This document shows, piece after piece, positions 12,923 through 24,904 of a stretch of 64,000 nucleotides of DNA. The notes under the pieces were generated by a model. The model saw only the letters and a list, made by a program, of their open reading frames with translations, made no database searches and was not told the DNA's origin. The stretch lies in the NCBI GenBank assembly GCA_000320605.2, contig KB445792.1, positions 1,431,581 through 1,495,580 on the forward strand, given 5' to 3'. This stretch comes from Gelatoporia subvermispora B. Lineage: Eukaryota > Basidiomycota > Agaricomycetes > Polyporales > Gelatoporiaceae. Within the stretch, counting starts at the first letter, position 1, and each line of letters opens with the position of its first letter. A program made the position numbers and the translations under genes.

Positions 12923-14186
12923 ATGTCGCGGAGTCCCGTGGTCATGGTCTCTGTTCTTTCTTTTGCTGTGTCTGCAATGGCGGCAGCATCAAGCGTGGAT
13001 CCCAAAGATGACCCCATGAACCCGCTCAAATACATCGCTTCAAATGCTCTTACCGCCGTCGCCCTTGGTAAGTAGCGAGTCGACGTCTTCAAACGTTGTC
13101 AAAACTCATCAATCCTTGTGCAGCCGCCGTTCTGTTGATTTCTCTTGCTCAAGCGTATTGCTTTTGGAAGTACAGGGGCAAATGCATGCTACCTATGGTC
13201 GTTGGCGACTGGAGTACGTCCTGGAATGCTCGTATGCGTCATTGTGTAACTTAATGATTTGTACAGCATACGCGCTAGGTTTCGTAGTGCGGTTTGCTCT
13301 GCACTCAAATCCAGATAGCAAAGGCGTTTATATCATTTTCGAGCTGCTCAACGTTCTTTCAGTACGTCACCCCTGCAGTTGCTTGAACAATACGGAATAC
13401 TAAAGTGGCTCCTAGCCGTGTGCGTTCATTGCGACGGAATATATGGTCCTAGGCCGTCTTGCGGGGTACTTGGACTGCAGACAGCATTTGTTGATTGCCC
13501 CGAACAAGATTGCCCGCGTCTTCGTAATTTCAGACGTGGTTACTTTCTTGATTCAGGTGAGCGCACTCACCCATTGCTCTGCGTCTACTTGACATCTGAA
13601 ACGTCCGATTAGGCCGGCGGAGCATCGCTTTCTACAGCAAAAACAGCTTCAGCGCTGCGTAGCGGCGAACACGTACGATATATTCCTGTGTCTGAAACCC
13701 TCTGTCCTGACGTCGTACTCCGTAGATCTTCCTAGCTGGATTGGTTCTACAACTAATTTCATTCTGCTTTTTCATGGCCATATACGCTCGCTTCTTGGTG
13801 CTCGTTCGGAAGCGAGAGCCTCGACTGTGGAATGCGGATAGCGGCAAGGTCTGGTACGACGATTGGCGTGCCCTTGCCTATGCGCTTATGTTCAGCTCCA
13901 TCGCTGTCTTTGTAAGTCGTATCATCCTCTTGCCATCATGACTTCTGACATCTTGGAACAGGTGCGGTGCACTTACCGTGTCATTGAACTGGCGCAAGGC
14001 TTCAGAGGGCATCTATCTACCACGGAAGCATTCTTCTACGCGCTGGATACGCTGCCTCTCTGCATCGCTATAGCGTTATACGTTCCCTTCTGGCCCGGCC
14101 GCATAATTCCTCGCATAGATGATCTGACCTCGCGCAAGTTGGCCAACGAGGAGTACCAGATGGACCCCGCGACAGATCAAGCTTAA
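12923..14186 (+). CDS. RTA1-like seven-transmembrane protein
   Basis: Exons 12923-13067, 13124-13213, 13267-13361, 13416-13556, 13613-13672, 13726-13911 and 13962-14186 give 313 residues. RTA1/Rsb1-like proteins are fungal plasma-membrane proteins linked to lipid or sphingoid-base export and resistance to membrane-active compounds. A short hydrophobic leader is followed by seven hydrophobic segments. The loop after segment 3 has family-type residues (EYMVLGRLAGYLD), and FVISDVVTFLIQAGG is the usual fifth-helix region. The C-terminal tail is short and charged. The substrate cannot be inferred. The gene stands alone, with its own TATA promoter, and converges on the zinc-protein gene to the right. 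Confidence 0.85.
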
Positions 14187-14350
14187 CTTTATTCATGCTT
14201 CAACTATAACACCTAGACTCTCTGGACGTTGGACACGCGCATATCCACTTGCTATCGATACCTTAAACCACTGGTTGTTGTTGTGTAGTGTAATCACCAT
14301 CTATGAGAATGACATGACTCCTTGACGAACATACTGAATGCATGACGCTT

Positions 14351-15067
14351 CTACGTAAGTCCCTGCAAGAAAGCTGAGAGTCCGTGACTATCTGTCTTCT
14401 TCTCCTGGTCCTGCTTCTGGCGATTCCTAGCTAGCATATCTTGCAGGCCCGCTTTCTTCTTCGGCCGGCTCTTCAGGCGTGCAGGGTCGGCGTTTGGAAC
14501 AGGTGTTGAGGATCTACTGCGTGAGGCGAAATCTGTGGGAGGATGGATTGGCCTGGGCTGTAATGCAGCGGCTGCAGGGAGAGGCGTCGAGGAAGCCGAT
14601 CCTAGCCGACTGTAGTCAGGCATGTTTGTAAACACTGACGGCTTCAGGTGATTCGACGGAGTAGATGCTGTTCGTGGCCTATCTGGAACATTTACGGAGC
14701 TAACTTTGGCATGATGGGCCCGTTTGCGCGGCATCGGAAACAGAGACGCATTGCCGCGTTCTACTGGCACGTCTTCTACGTGCCCGCAAGCTTCGCATGT
14801 GCGGCGCAAAACGCGGAGGGGATTGCTATCCCCAGCCCTGGAGCTGCCTGCTCTATGTTCTCGTAGGCGCACGAGACGGATGCTTCCTCCGGCTGCACGG
14901 AACAGGAGACCACAATGCGAGCAGTGCGAGGTCTTCAACGTGGTATCCGCGGGATAAGCAGCACGCGCACGACATGCGTGAAGAGCGGCGAGACCTGGGG
15001 AGACAGAGGCGAGTGCAAAGGGAAGGGAAAGTTGGTATTTCGCAGTGGCTGCCGATGCCGACTGCAT
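14351..15067 (-). CDS. RNase P/MRP subunit-like zinc protein (Rpr2/Rpp21/Snm1 type)
   Basis: Single-exon frame of 238 residues from the ATG at 15067. The open frame extends upstream, but MQSASAATAKYQ is the most natural start. The pattern is an N-terminal helical segment, then CSHC at residues 49-52 and CEAC at 91-94, about 40 residues apart, with basic residues between. This arrangement is seen in Rpr2/Rpp21/Snm1 proteins, which bind the RNA of RNase P or RNase MRP and help process tRNA or rRNA precursors. The C-terminal 110 residues are basic and low complexity and end in a KR-rich helix, an addition to the short core domain. Assignment to RNase P or MRP is not possible from sequence alone. 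Confidence 0.65.
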   Translation of the reverse strand: MQSASAATAKYQLSLPFALASVSPGLAALHACRARAAYPADTTLKTSHCSHCGLLFRAAGGSIRLVRLREHRAGSSRAGDSNPLRVLRRTCEACGHVEDVPVERGNASLFPMPRKRAHHAKVSSVNVPDRPRTASTPSNHLKPSVFTNMPDYSRLGSASSTPLPAAAALQPRPIHPPTDFASRSRSSTPVPNADPARLKSRPKKKAGLQDMLARNRQKQDQEKKTDSHGLSAFLQGLT

Positions 15068-15383
15068 TTTTGTTCTCCAGACGATGGCACGGTGGCTAAA
15101 CAAGGGGCAGGAGCGGAAGTCGCGCGTGTACAAATTGAGCGGACAGACGGAGTTGAGACGCCCGCAGCGCTGATGTTCCCACGCAGAACAATAACACGCG
15201 ATACACCGAATGCCAAAAACGGCAAGTGTTGATGACCGCGAGGAGACGTCGCGCTTTGTTCTGCAGGCCATTGTCCGCCTCGCCCGTTGTCGCGTGCTCA
15301 GAAATGCATCCTATTCTGTCACAAACCCTTAACTTAATCCTCGACCCCCTCTCGCCGCCATCTTCGCTTTCACATCGACCACC
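15068..15383. other. Divergent intergenic region (shared promoter)
   Basis: A 316-bp gap between the zinc-protein gene (minus) and the BTB gene (plus), so both promoters must lie here. No clear TATA box was seen. Confidence 0.5.
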
Positions 15384-16936
15384 ATGATGCGTTCTGGTAA
15401 CACACATCGTTCTCCACCCGCCATCTCTCGCCCTATTCCTGTAGACCAGTACGTTCCAGCATCGCCCCCAATGACGCCCCCGCAGGCTCGAAGGCCGTCA
15501 ATATCAAGTCCGATGACTTGGCTTTCTCGTGCATCCTCGAGCGCCTCGCAATCGACCGTCCCTTACGCACCATCCAAACCCGTGCGTATATCGGAGCCCA
15601 AATTCAGTTCCTTCGATAGTGTTACTCGACAGCGTAGTGGAGTGCTGGGATCAGGAGCTATAGTTGTACGGACACCTCAAGAGGCGCTGGGTCGCTGCGA
15701 GTCCCCTGTGGCCGACCAAGCCACCACAGAGGATACAGACAGCACAAAGGGTAGGAGCTCGGGCTCGATTAAGAGACGCTACGACGGGTGCCCTAGTCCG
15801 CCGTTGCCTCCTATTCCTCTCACAGAAGTTTCGGAGGCCGAGTCGAACGACCGGCCGCTTTCACTGGCGCCCGCGCGTCCGACTCGACCTCCACCCGCCG
15901 TTCCCGCTCCGGAAGCCGAAACTTCCTCTGTAGGATCTGCCTCACCTCAGACGTCCACGTTGCGCTCATCTATGAAGTCCTCACGTTCGCCGCCTCCCTC
16001 GGAATACTACCCTCCTGTCCCGGAGCTGCCCGCGAATGTTCCTGCGTCTCCGCCACAGGCCACTTTCGAGCCGATTCTCCTCTCTTCGCCAGCAGGCGTC
16101 CCGAATCCGTCGAAGATCATCGTTACCCTGGAAACCACTACACAAACCTATCGAACCACATATAATACTCTCGTTTCACGACCTTCCTTCCTAGCGACGT
16201 ATCTACAAACGCTCGTTCCGTCACGCAGGCGTGAATCGGATGCGGGTTCCACCTATTCGTGCGCCAGCGACGCTGACAGTTCATTCAACTCTATCTTCCA
16301 TCATCACTTGGCGTCCTCCGGCGTACTCTCACAGTCGTCGAATAACATTCATCTGTTCCTCGACCGACCTAGCGCACCGTAAGTCAGATATGCGACGTCA
16401 TTTGGAAAGGGGACTGACGAATTATCGATATTAGATATGCTCACATTTTGTCTTATCTACGCACGCCCTCCTCAACCCCCGAGAACCCGGCCGCGCTTCC
16501 TCGTGCAGCACAATTGACAAGCAATTCCTCGTCTCGTCTGGAGGCGCTCCTGGAGCTCCGAGACGAAGCGCGCTATCTCGATCTCGATGAACTCTACAAG
16601 CTATGTACCGAAGAAATTCGGCAACGTCAAGCGGCCACCGCTAGTCCTGCTCTTGGGCTACATCTTCGAGGGTTCAGCAATTCGAGCAGCGCGAGCTCTG
16701 TTCGCAGTTTGCACACCTTACGCGATGACCTCGATACTGGTACGAAGGCGCGGAGGGGCCGGCGAAACTCCAACGACTCAGGTTTCGCGAGTACCACGAA
16801 AGGTGCAGGGAGCATCGTCAGCGAAGTTGTTTCCGAGCCACCACCACCTGCCCCTGTGCGATTGCTACGCGGACGAAGTCAGCGGAAGGAGGGGACCACC
16901 TCACTCCGCTCGAGACCCACCGGCGAATGGATTTGA
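15384..16936 (+). CDS. BTB/POZ-domain protein of K-tetramerisation type
   Basis: Exons 15384-16378 and 16435-16936 encode 498 residues. The first 230 residues are Pro/Ser-rich and disordered. A BTB fold begins near residue 235: KIIVTLETTTQTYRT for strands 1-2, SFLATYLQTLVP for the helix, then after a Ser-rich insert HLFLDRPSAPYAHILSYLRT, which resembles the FIDRD...ILNYLR core of KCTD/T1 domains. A helix follows with ALLELRDEARYLDLDELYKLC. BTB domains form oligomers and often link substrates to cullin-3, but no partner can be named. The C-terminal tail is Arg/Ser-rich. The start lies just downstream of the divergent promoter. Confidence 0.75.
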
Positions 16937-17276
16937 TACCTATGCAGCATCTCTCTTCCTCACGATTCACCCACTGGTATTCACGATGGTAACAATGGTA
17001 TTTTTCTCCTTGTAGCAGTAGTAATTGCATCTCCTGCTCCGTATCATAGTTCATTGTCACTCGTTCTGAACAAGGTCCGTTTCCGGACAATGTATCGCGC
17101 CACATTTTGTATCTCTATCACTCGACACCATCGCTCCTTGTTATCCCTACCGACGCAAACCTATAATCGATTATGCTCGTTGGATAGATGCCACGTTATT
17201 GCGCTGTCTATGGAAATTTAGGAGCCAAATATCGGCCAGGCGCATCGATAGGATGGTCTCCGCGGCGTTGATAAGA
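16937..17276. other. Convergent intergenic region
   Basis: A 340-bp gap between the 3' ends of the BTB gene (plus) and the small unknown gene (minus). No gene seen. It should contain both terminators. Confidence 0.5.
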
Positions 17277-17735
17277 CTATTTGTTAGGGGCCCAGAGATC
17301 GTACAGCTCCCTGTCGGATGGATCGAAGCAAGTGACAAGAGCTGGATCGGAACGGATGATGATCTTCCGCGCGGGCGTGCTGAAAGCGGTTGAATATGAT
17401 GATGGAAGTGGAGCGACATTGAGTGAGCGTATCGTCTGAGATACAGTGGTCGAGGTAGGGGAGGACGCGTCACCACTCATTAGCTAGGAGGAAGAAGAAT
17501 TAAGAATTGGTTGAGGCTGATTTGTAATAACAGTACGGACGACTCACTTCGCCTACGCCTCTTCCGTACCGACTACGAAGGTTGGCAGACTCCGGTGTTA
17601 TGGGCTCACTTCGAGTTGATGAGGCTCCTATATGGCCGTCGTTAACATCAGACGTTGGATTTGATCATACTCGATTTTGCGAAACTTACCGAGCGAGTGT
17701 GCAGAGGGAGAATTCATACGCGACGGGGACGCCAT
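17277..17735 (-). CDS. Small conserved-looking protein of unknown function (110 aa)
   Basis: Not recognised. Exons 17690-17735, 17548-17627 and 17277-17483 (transcribed right to left) join in frame to 110 residues from the ATG at 17735. All introns have GT-AG ends and lengths of 60-64 nt. The N-terminal 65 residues are Ser/Thr-rich with several S/T-P sites. The C-terminal 35 residues look structured and functional: TPARKIIIRSDPALVTCFDP followed by SDRELYDLWAP. That tail resembles a short linear or docking element more than a fold. It is divergent to VID27 with only 183 bp between start codons, so the two may share a promoter. Confidence 0.6.
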
Positions 17736-17918
17736 GGTGGCGGAGGCGAGAGGCGCTTGGGAGGTTCATGCCGAGCCACCAGGGACGCCCAAGTCGCGAT
17801 CGAGCTGACCGTGACGTGACGCACGCGATGGGTGCCTAGTCACACCGCGATCCTCGCTGCCGCGCAGACGCTCACCCTCTCCTCCGGCTTCTCTTTGCTC
17901 TGTATCTGCACCCAGTAT

Positions 17919-20840
17919 GAATATCTTTCGAAGCTGTAAGTGGCATTATCACGCCCTCCGATGTATTTGATCTCATATGCTTGTAGTACTAGGCAAAGTT
18001 TGGCGTGCGTAGTATTGCACCCTATCCACGGCCTTGTAACCCTGACATCATTCTCGCACAGACGATCCCAATGCTGCTGAAGTCGTGAAGATCTCCGAGG
18101 GGCAGCTCTATCTTGTCCGCTCGGAGACTATACGCGGTAACCGCGAATGCATGTATGTTCTACACGATCTCCGGCATGGTTGTCCAAGTTAATTCATCGG
18201 TCGGTAGGTTCAATGATGCAATGGCTACCATTCGCCGAGTGCCCGCTGTGGAGCACAACTTCCAGCTGGTTATTACCCGTGTCTTTGAAGACGGAGACCA
18301 AGAGCTCTTGGAAGATGAGGAGGAAAGTGAGTACTCCGGGATCCCGGCCCGTAGTACAGCATTGATCTTCCATCTACAGCCGACGAAGAGAGAGTATTCC
18401 TGATAGGGGAGGAGCTACAATTTCGTTCAGGAACCTCACCCGAGGGTGAACCGACTTTTGTATGGCGCGACCTGGAAGGCGACGATGATGAATTATACGA
18501 ATTCGTGGCTCCCGGTACGAATGAACCCACCCGCGCGTTCTTCGAGACCTGTATGTACCGTGCAATGTATGAACGCAAGTACAAGAAGAGTGCCGATGAC
18601 ACCACCGACACGGAACTACAAGAATTCATATACAAGTGAGTACATGTCTGATTGCGATACCGTTGATGGAGATTGATTATGAGGAGGAAGGCCGCCGGCC
18701 AAGAAGACGAAAGCGAAAGCGTCACCAAAGAAGGCAGTGGCAACCTCATCGAAGGGTGAAGAACCCCTGACAGATGCGTTGAAACAGGCTTCTGTCACCG
18801 GGACTGTTTCTGTTACTTCTGCCGCCCCCGAAGTTCCGTCCAGTCCTAAGGCCAAGCCAGCCCCTCGTAAATCGGAACCTCTCATTCCAAGTATTATCGA
18901 AGAGCCCGCGGAACTGCATTTCTGGGACCGTGATCAGGGGTTCTTCGTTATGCAGGCCGAGGTAATCGCCAGCATTGGCAAGAATCCGGCTGGTGGGGAA
19001 TATGATTATTGGTTGATGGCGGTCGCGGATGCGGGGCAGCAGCTTGCGCATAGGATCACATCCGACATGAACGAGCGCTGGGCAATCAAGACGCAGTCGA
19101 TGACCTGGAACTACATCAGTGACAGAGGGCAGCAGAGCAGCTGGTGTCTCAGGTTCACTACGGAGGAAGGATACCAGAGATTCCATAACATGTTTACTCA
19201 AGTTCTGTGGGAATCGACCAATGAATACCCGTGGGCGAAGGCCAAGGTATGTGATCCACAATGTGTCCCGTCGTTGTTGCAGGCCATCTGATGTAACGCA
19301 GGCTGACGAGCAAGCATACATCTTGAGCTCTAATGTTGAAGATGTAGAGATGCGAGATGTCGAGAATGAAGAGGATGAGGAGGAGGCTGTAGTGGACGAG
19401 CTCGGTAGGTGACATTGATATCATGCAAAGCATCCATCTGACGTGACACAGAGCAGGAGGAGTCAGAAGAGGAGGAGGAGGGTGCCTATCCCGACGAAGA
19501 GGATCAGGCACCTGATATGCCCAAGGGACGGAATTCACAGCTTACGGTTGGCTACAAGGGCGACCGATCTTATGTCGTTCGCGGAACCAATATCGGAGTG
19601 TTCAGTCACGCTGGTGGGAGCGATGTCAAGTACCATGCAAGTATCGGCAACATCGCCACTCCTAAAGGCAAATCATTTGCACCCAAACAAGTCGGTCCAA
19701 GCTTCTCTCGCTCTGACACAAGGACCATACACTAACGGACGGGCAGGTCATGCTTCACGACCAAGACACCAAGATGGTCCTCATGGACCCGACGAATCCG
19801 AATGCCCTGTACCAGCTCGATCTGGAGGTGGGCAAGGTCGTCGAGGAGTGGAAGGTGCACGACGACATCACCGTAAACCACATTGCGCCCGACAGCAAGT
19901 TCGCGCAGATGACGCCGGAGCAGACACTCGTCGGCGCGTCGCACAACGCGCTCTTCCGTATCGACCCGCGCGTGTCCGGCCAGAAGCTCGTCGACAGCCA
20001 GTTCAAGCAGTATGTGAGCCGCAACAAGTTCTCGGGCGTCACCACGACGGAGGCGGGCAAGCTTGCCGTCGCGAGCGAGAAGGGTGAAATAAGACTGTAC
20101 GACGCGATCGGCAAGAACGCGAAGACGGCGCTGCCCCCGCTCGGGGACCCAATCATGGGCATAGACGTCACGGCGAATGGCCGTTGGGTTGTTGCAACGA
20201 CGAAGACGTACCTGCTGCTCATCGACACGCTCATCGGAGAGGGGAGGTATACCGGAAGCCTTGGGTTTGACCGCAGCTTCCCCGCGAACGCGAAGCCGAT
20301 GCCGCGGAGATTGCAGCTGCGTGCGGAGCACGTCGCGTACATGGACCAGAATGTCTCGTTCACACCTGCGAGGTACGTCATAACATCGTGAACCAACGAA
20401 TGTATTTTGATGCGGAGACAGGTTCAATATGGGCGAGGGCCAAGAGGAGAACGCGATCGTGACATCGACAGGGCAGTATGTCGTCGCGTGGGACTTCGCC
20501 AAGGTCAAGAGGGGACAATTGGACAAATACGAGATCAAGAAGTAAGAAGGCTTTGTCGGCCCACTACGAGCGCTCTTACTGACGATCTCATTCACAGATA
20601 CGAGGATCATGTTGTCCAGGATAACTTCAAGTTCGGCGACGACAAAGAGATCGTGCGTTCCATTTCTATATCCCTGCGCTATGTGTCTGTGCTCACACGG
20701 ACGTGTCATAGATCGTCGCGCTGCAGAACCACGTGTTGGCTGTGAACAAGAAGTCGCTGAAGAGGCCTACTCGCGCGTCTCTCGCAACGCCCGTGAAGAG
20801 CCTACGCAGTCGGTCAGACATCGTGAACAGCCCATTCTAA
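17919..20840 (+). CDS. VID27: VID27-family cytoplasmic WD40 protein
   Basis: Twelve exons (17919-17937, 17987-18004, 18062-18152, 18208-18326, 18380-18635, 18691-19246, 19302-19404, 19452-19690, 19747-20372, 20422-20541, 20598-20652, 20712-20840) give 776 residues. Family features are the start MNIFRS, the phrase GQLYLVRSE, a PH-like N-terminal half, an acidic spacer (EEEE/D tracts near residues 400-440), and a C-terminal beta-propeller region with VGASHNALFRIDPR, MGIDVTANGRWVVAT and the end LRSRSDIVNSPF. VID27 is named from vacuolar import and degradation in yeast, but its biochemical role is unknown. The first two exons are only 19 and 18 nt, so automatic annotation may miss the true start. 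Confidence 0.93.
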
Positions 20841-21160
20841 GAAAGCGGTCTCGTGCGTGAAACAGCGGTTGAAGTCAAGTTGCATATATTGTACTCTGTC
20901 CTTTGTTTCATATTTGTCTCAGCTACCATGTCCGATGCGGCAGCGTCTCGACCTGATGTGTTTCCGACATGTATGGTGATACCTTTTGTACGAATAATTG
21001 TATTCGAGGCGGATATTAGCCCACGGAATCCCAGAGAACTCGACAACAGTCCTTGACATTTTCGCTTCCGCGGTACTTAGTATGGAACAATCAATACAAT
21101 CCGCATATACATCTGGAGTGACTGCCTTCTACGCGCCTACGCGCTCGCCCAAGGGACCGT
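20841..21160. other. Convergent intergenic region
   Basis: A 320-bp gap between the ends of VID27 (plus) and glutamine synthetase (minus). AT-rich near 20880-20910. No gene seen. Confidence 0.5.
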
Positions 21161-22468
21161 TTACTTGTCGAGGCAAGTGGTCTCAACGATGATGGAAGTA
21201 ACCCGGTAGGGGTCTGTGGGCGTCATGTCAGTGAGCGCGCAGGAATCGGTAACAGGTCCGAACGAACCGATGTTGGAAGCAGGGCGCCTGTCCTCGAGGT
21301 AGCCGTAGCCCGCCGCGCCGACGTGCCTGGGAATACGGATGGAGGCACCACGGTTGGCAACGCCAGACGAGAAGGCGCCAATGTGGCCGGTCTCATGACG
21401 GCCGGTGAGACGGAGGTCGTTGTCTTCGCCGTAGACGGCGATGTGCTCGTTGTGGCGCTTGCTGAGCTTCTCGATCGCCTCCTCGATGAACTTCATGCCT
21501 CCGGGCTCGCGCATAGCCTTGGTGGAGTAGTTGGTGTGGCAACCCGCACCGTTCCAGTCGCCCTGGAGCGGCTTGGGGTGGAAGGAGACCTTGATGCCCC
21601 ACTGCTCGGCAAGGCGCACGAGCAGGTAGCGCGACATCCAGAGGTGGTCACCCATGGAGATACCCTCGCACGGGCCGACCTGGTACTCCCACTGGGAGGG
21701 CATGACCTCGGCGTTGATGCCAGAAATGTTGACGCCGGCGTAGAGGCAGGCGCGGTAGTGGGCCTCGATGAGGTCACGCGCAAAGACCTTGCCGGCACCT
21801 GAGTAGAGCGGGATCCAAGTGTCAGAATGTGACAGGAGCTAGCTCGCGTGTGGTCGGAACTTGCCTGCACCGCAGTAGTACGGGCCCTGAGGGCCGGGGA
21901 AACCACCCTTGGGCCAGCCGAACGGAGTGCCGTCCATGTCGAAGAGGGTGTACTCCTGCTCGATACCGAACCAGGGAACCTGGTCCTTGGCGAGGTCCAT
22001 GACCTTCTTGGCATGGTGGCGGAAGTTGGTCCGGTTGGGAGTGCCGTCGTTGTTGTAGCACTCGGCAAGGACGAGGATGTTGTCGCCGCCGCGGAAGGGG
22101 TCCTTGAAGATGGCAGCAGGGCGGAGGTAGATGTCGGAGTCGTGTCCAGGGGCTTGGTTGGTGGAGGAGCCGTCGAAATCCCAGATGCGGAGCTGACCGA
22201 TGTCGGTCACCTTTTTCGTGACGGTCTGCGGAGACGGTGAGTACGCGCATCGGAAGACGCGCGGAATGCAGATCGCGACGCAAGGAGGGCACTCACGGTG
22301 GTCTTGGAACGGAGACCGCCATCGCCATCGACCCAGACATCTGTGATGGAATGTGAGTCACGATGGTGGTACGAGAGTTGACGTGTATGACTCACACTCG
22401 GCCTGAACTTTGTCACCCTGGGGGAGGGCGAGGTAGGGGGCAAGGAGGTCGGGGCGGTATGCTGCCAT
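21161..22468 (-). CDS. GLN1: Glutamine synthetase (eukaryotic type II)
   Basis: Exons 22396-22468, 22297-22340, 21871-22225 and 21161-21798 (right to left) encode 369 residues. The enzyme makes glutamine from glutamate, ammonia and ATP in the cytosol and is central to nitrogen assimilation. Diagnostic motifs are [12 protein letters not shown] near the N-terminus, [12 protein letters not shown] (metal-binding glutamates), [14 protein letters not shown], the adenylate/glutamate-site region [20 protein letters not shown], and EDRRPASN near the end. The length is slightly above the usual 350-360 residues. The third intron uses a GT donor inside a repeated GGTGC(A/C)GGCAAG sequence present at both splice junctions. 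A GATA-type site lies about 130 bp upstream. Confidence 0.96.
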
Positions 22469-23166
22469 TTGGGACGTTGACGGCGTTGAGGATGGAAGGA
22501 CGATGAGGAGGAGCGGTGGTGGTAGGCCGAGTGCGGCGAGCGGATTATAGGGAAGGGCGGATATGAGTTTGTGCGTATTTGTACCAGGTACCCCGCCTTA
22601 TCTCTTGACTGGCGATGGATGTCTGGCCAGCCTGCACTGCCGCTGCTCTTAGATCTTGGCTGGCCCCCTGTCTCTTGCGGCTCCCCGCTAGCAGCCGCCA
22701 CCAACAACCGCGGCGACCCACCTGGTCCGCGCTGCTCCCGCCCCCGTCCTCAACGGTCGGCGCGACGACCAGCCTACAGCGCCCGCCGCAGAGTGCCCGC
22801 AGCGCGCGCTGGAAAAGAACCCGGAACGCTCCGCCGCCCGCCCCGCCTGGACCAAGTCGCTCCATCCGTCCATCCGCACGATAGCTAGTACAAGTATCCT
22901 CACTCGATCCGACGGCCAACTGGCAACCCATCCACTTCCGTCGTCACGCGGACTACACCCGGAAAATATCGAAATTTTATCCCCACTCTATCCGTCTGAC
23001 TCCATCCCGTTCAGCTCTCCCCGGGGTTCAATTGTCCACCCCGCATCGATGTCTGCCCACTCGTATATCCGATATCACGATGCATATGGCCTCTTTCTCA
23101 TAGGCTGTCTCCCTCTTCAGACCCTCGTATGAACGCTACTGGATTGGCTATGACTCGAGTCCAAGA
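22469..23166. other. Promoter region of glutamine synthetase
   Basis: A 698-bp gap between the GLN1 start and the ERJ5 stop. It is C/T-rich on the plus strand. A GATAAG motif on the minus strand is at 22597-22602. No further gene seen. Confidence 0.5.
22597..22602 (-). promoter_or_regulatory. Candidate GATA-factor site upstream of GLN1
   Basis: GATAAG on the coding strand of GLN1, about 130 bp before its ATG. Fungal nitrogen regulators of the AreA/Nit2 GATA family bind this core in promoters of nitrogen-assimilation genes. A single six-base match is weak evidence. Confidence 0.3.
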
Positions 23167-24615
23167 TCACCGTTTCCTACCTGCTTTCCGCCTTCGCCCC
23201 CCAGCCATCACAGCGGCTGCCCGTGCTCCCCTCGGCCGAGCCCCGCCCTCCTCCTGTCCCGTCGCTGCCCCATTGCTGCTGGGAACATCAGACGCAGTCC
23301 CCGACGCGTCCTCGCTCTCGCTTTCCTCCCGCGGCGCTGCGTCTGGTGGCGATGCTGGCTTGCTCTTCACAACCTTCCGGAAAAGCTTCGCGACTAGCGC
23401 CACGAACCACGTTCTCCCTACTGATGGCGGCACGGCTGCGCTCTTGTCCACGAGGTCCATGTTGCCGTCGGGATCAAGCTGATGCGAAGTTTAGCAGCCT
23501 GCATGCAAAATGCTAGAAGACGCCGCGGGCGTATACTCACGATATACACGTCGTCACCCTCGACGACCATGTCGACCATCCGACCTGCCACTAGATTTCC
23601 GTCTGCATCTAGTCGAGGGCCTCCACCCAGATTGACTCTAACCTGTATCAGAAGGAGTGAATATATTATCCCATGTGCCCCGTTTGAGGTACGATTACAC
23701 TCTGCACGCACCTTCCTTTGTCCTTCCACCGGCACAAACTTGGTCCCCCATGCAGCCGATCGAGCTTGCTGTATGACCCAGTCTACTCTGTCTATGTCTC
23801 GTTTGTAGTTCATTCTCTGGATGAAGTATTGTAACGTTGACGAGAGCAATATAAGGAATACTGCAACCGTCTGTGCAGCCCGAACTGCGTGAGCCCCATT
23901 GAAACTGGAAGTAAGTTTCTAACTCACCCCAAGCCCAGGACGGAAGCGCGAGTAGTAGTAGCCAGTGCCTCTCCATTTTGGCACGCCGTTTTTGTAGAAA
24001 AAGTCGTATCTGCGTCTTCACTTCAGTGGACAGTGCATCGATTGCGCAGATATGCACCCACCGCTTGCGACTCTCTGTGTTCCGGAGAATAGAGGATACT
24101 ACACCCAGACGCGCGAATCGTTCGTGTGCATTCTTTACACCCCTATTCTTGTCAGGGCTGTGTTGACAAGCGTCAGCTTGCAAGTGGTTTCCGGAGGGAC
24201 CAAAGCGTACTGGAGCTGTATACTTTTCTTGCGATATGCCTTCGCAATTTCGGAAGTTGATGCCGTGGACGGCACTCCGAGCCACGAATAGAAGGTTGTT
24301 TCTTTTCCTGTAATAACCGGTCAGCCGAACACGAATGAGCAGAGATCCGACGCCCTGCATACACCAGCACGCATACCTTCAGATGTTTCGATTGCGGTGA
24401 CCAAGTCGAAGATCTCATGGTCTTCCTGTGGACGAATGAATGTGACACTGTACCCTCAGTTGGCTGCGACGTGCAGTCACTAACCTTAGTCCACCTACAC
24501 AGTCCAGCAGAGTCAGCACACCACTGCACACTGTACGCGTTGGCACGAACACTACTTACGCAACAACCGCTGTTACCAGCACAGCCAGACAGGCCAAAAG
24601 AAGGAGGAACCGCAT
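23167..24615 (-). CDS. ERJ5: ER-membrane J-domain protein Erj5
   Basis: Nine exons (24560-24615, 24485-24494, 24377-24425, 24211-24307, 24062-24157, 23928-24009, 23712-23870, 23541-23642, 23167-23478; right to left) give 320 residues. A signal peptide ([19 protein letters not shown]) is followed by a J domain with [12 protein letters not shown]...AYRKKS and HPD at residues 71-73, the motif that stimulates Hsp70 ATPase. A transmembrane helix ([16 protein letters not shown]) and a cytosolic domain ([19 protein letters not shown]) follow, with a charged tail ending in KAGRKR. Erj5 is a type I ER J-protein that works with BiP/Kar2 in folding homeostasis. Exon 2 is only 10 nt. Confidence 0.9.
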
Positions 24616-24904
24616 CTGAGTAAGCTGCCTCACAAGACACGAAACAAGGCTGTCGTTGTGGGCGTCGGGCAAGATGAGGCCTACCGAGTTGTGTGCGCTG
24701 CTTGGAGGCTGGCTGGCAGCGCGACTGGGCAGGCAGGGATCTCGATCGTGCAGGGCGCGCCGATTGGCCAGCGCGGCGCCTTCCCCGCGTGTGCACCACG
24801 CGATTATCTACCGCTTTAGCACCCTCCCACCTCCCACCGTCTCCGACGCTGTGTCTCGCTGTGTCCGATAGATAATACGACCTTCACGACGACCCTAGTC
24901 CGCC

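Noticed and set aside
21323..21802. 159-residue plus-strand frame inside glutamine synthetase
   Set aside because: Antisense shadow of the GLN1 last exon. Its Val/Gly/Leu/Ala-rich composition follows from codon bias on the other strand.
23905..23927. A 23-nt intron in ERJ5
   Set aside because: First considered because of the first AG after the donor, but it breaks the frame. Extending to the CACAG at 23871-23875 gives a normal 57-nt intron and restores the transmembrane segment in frame.
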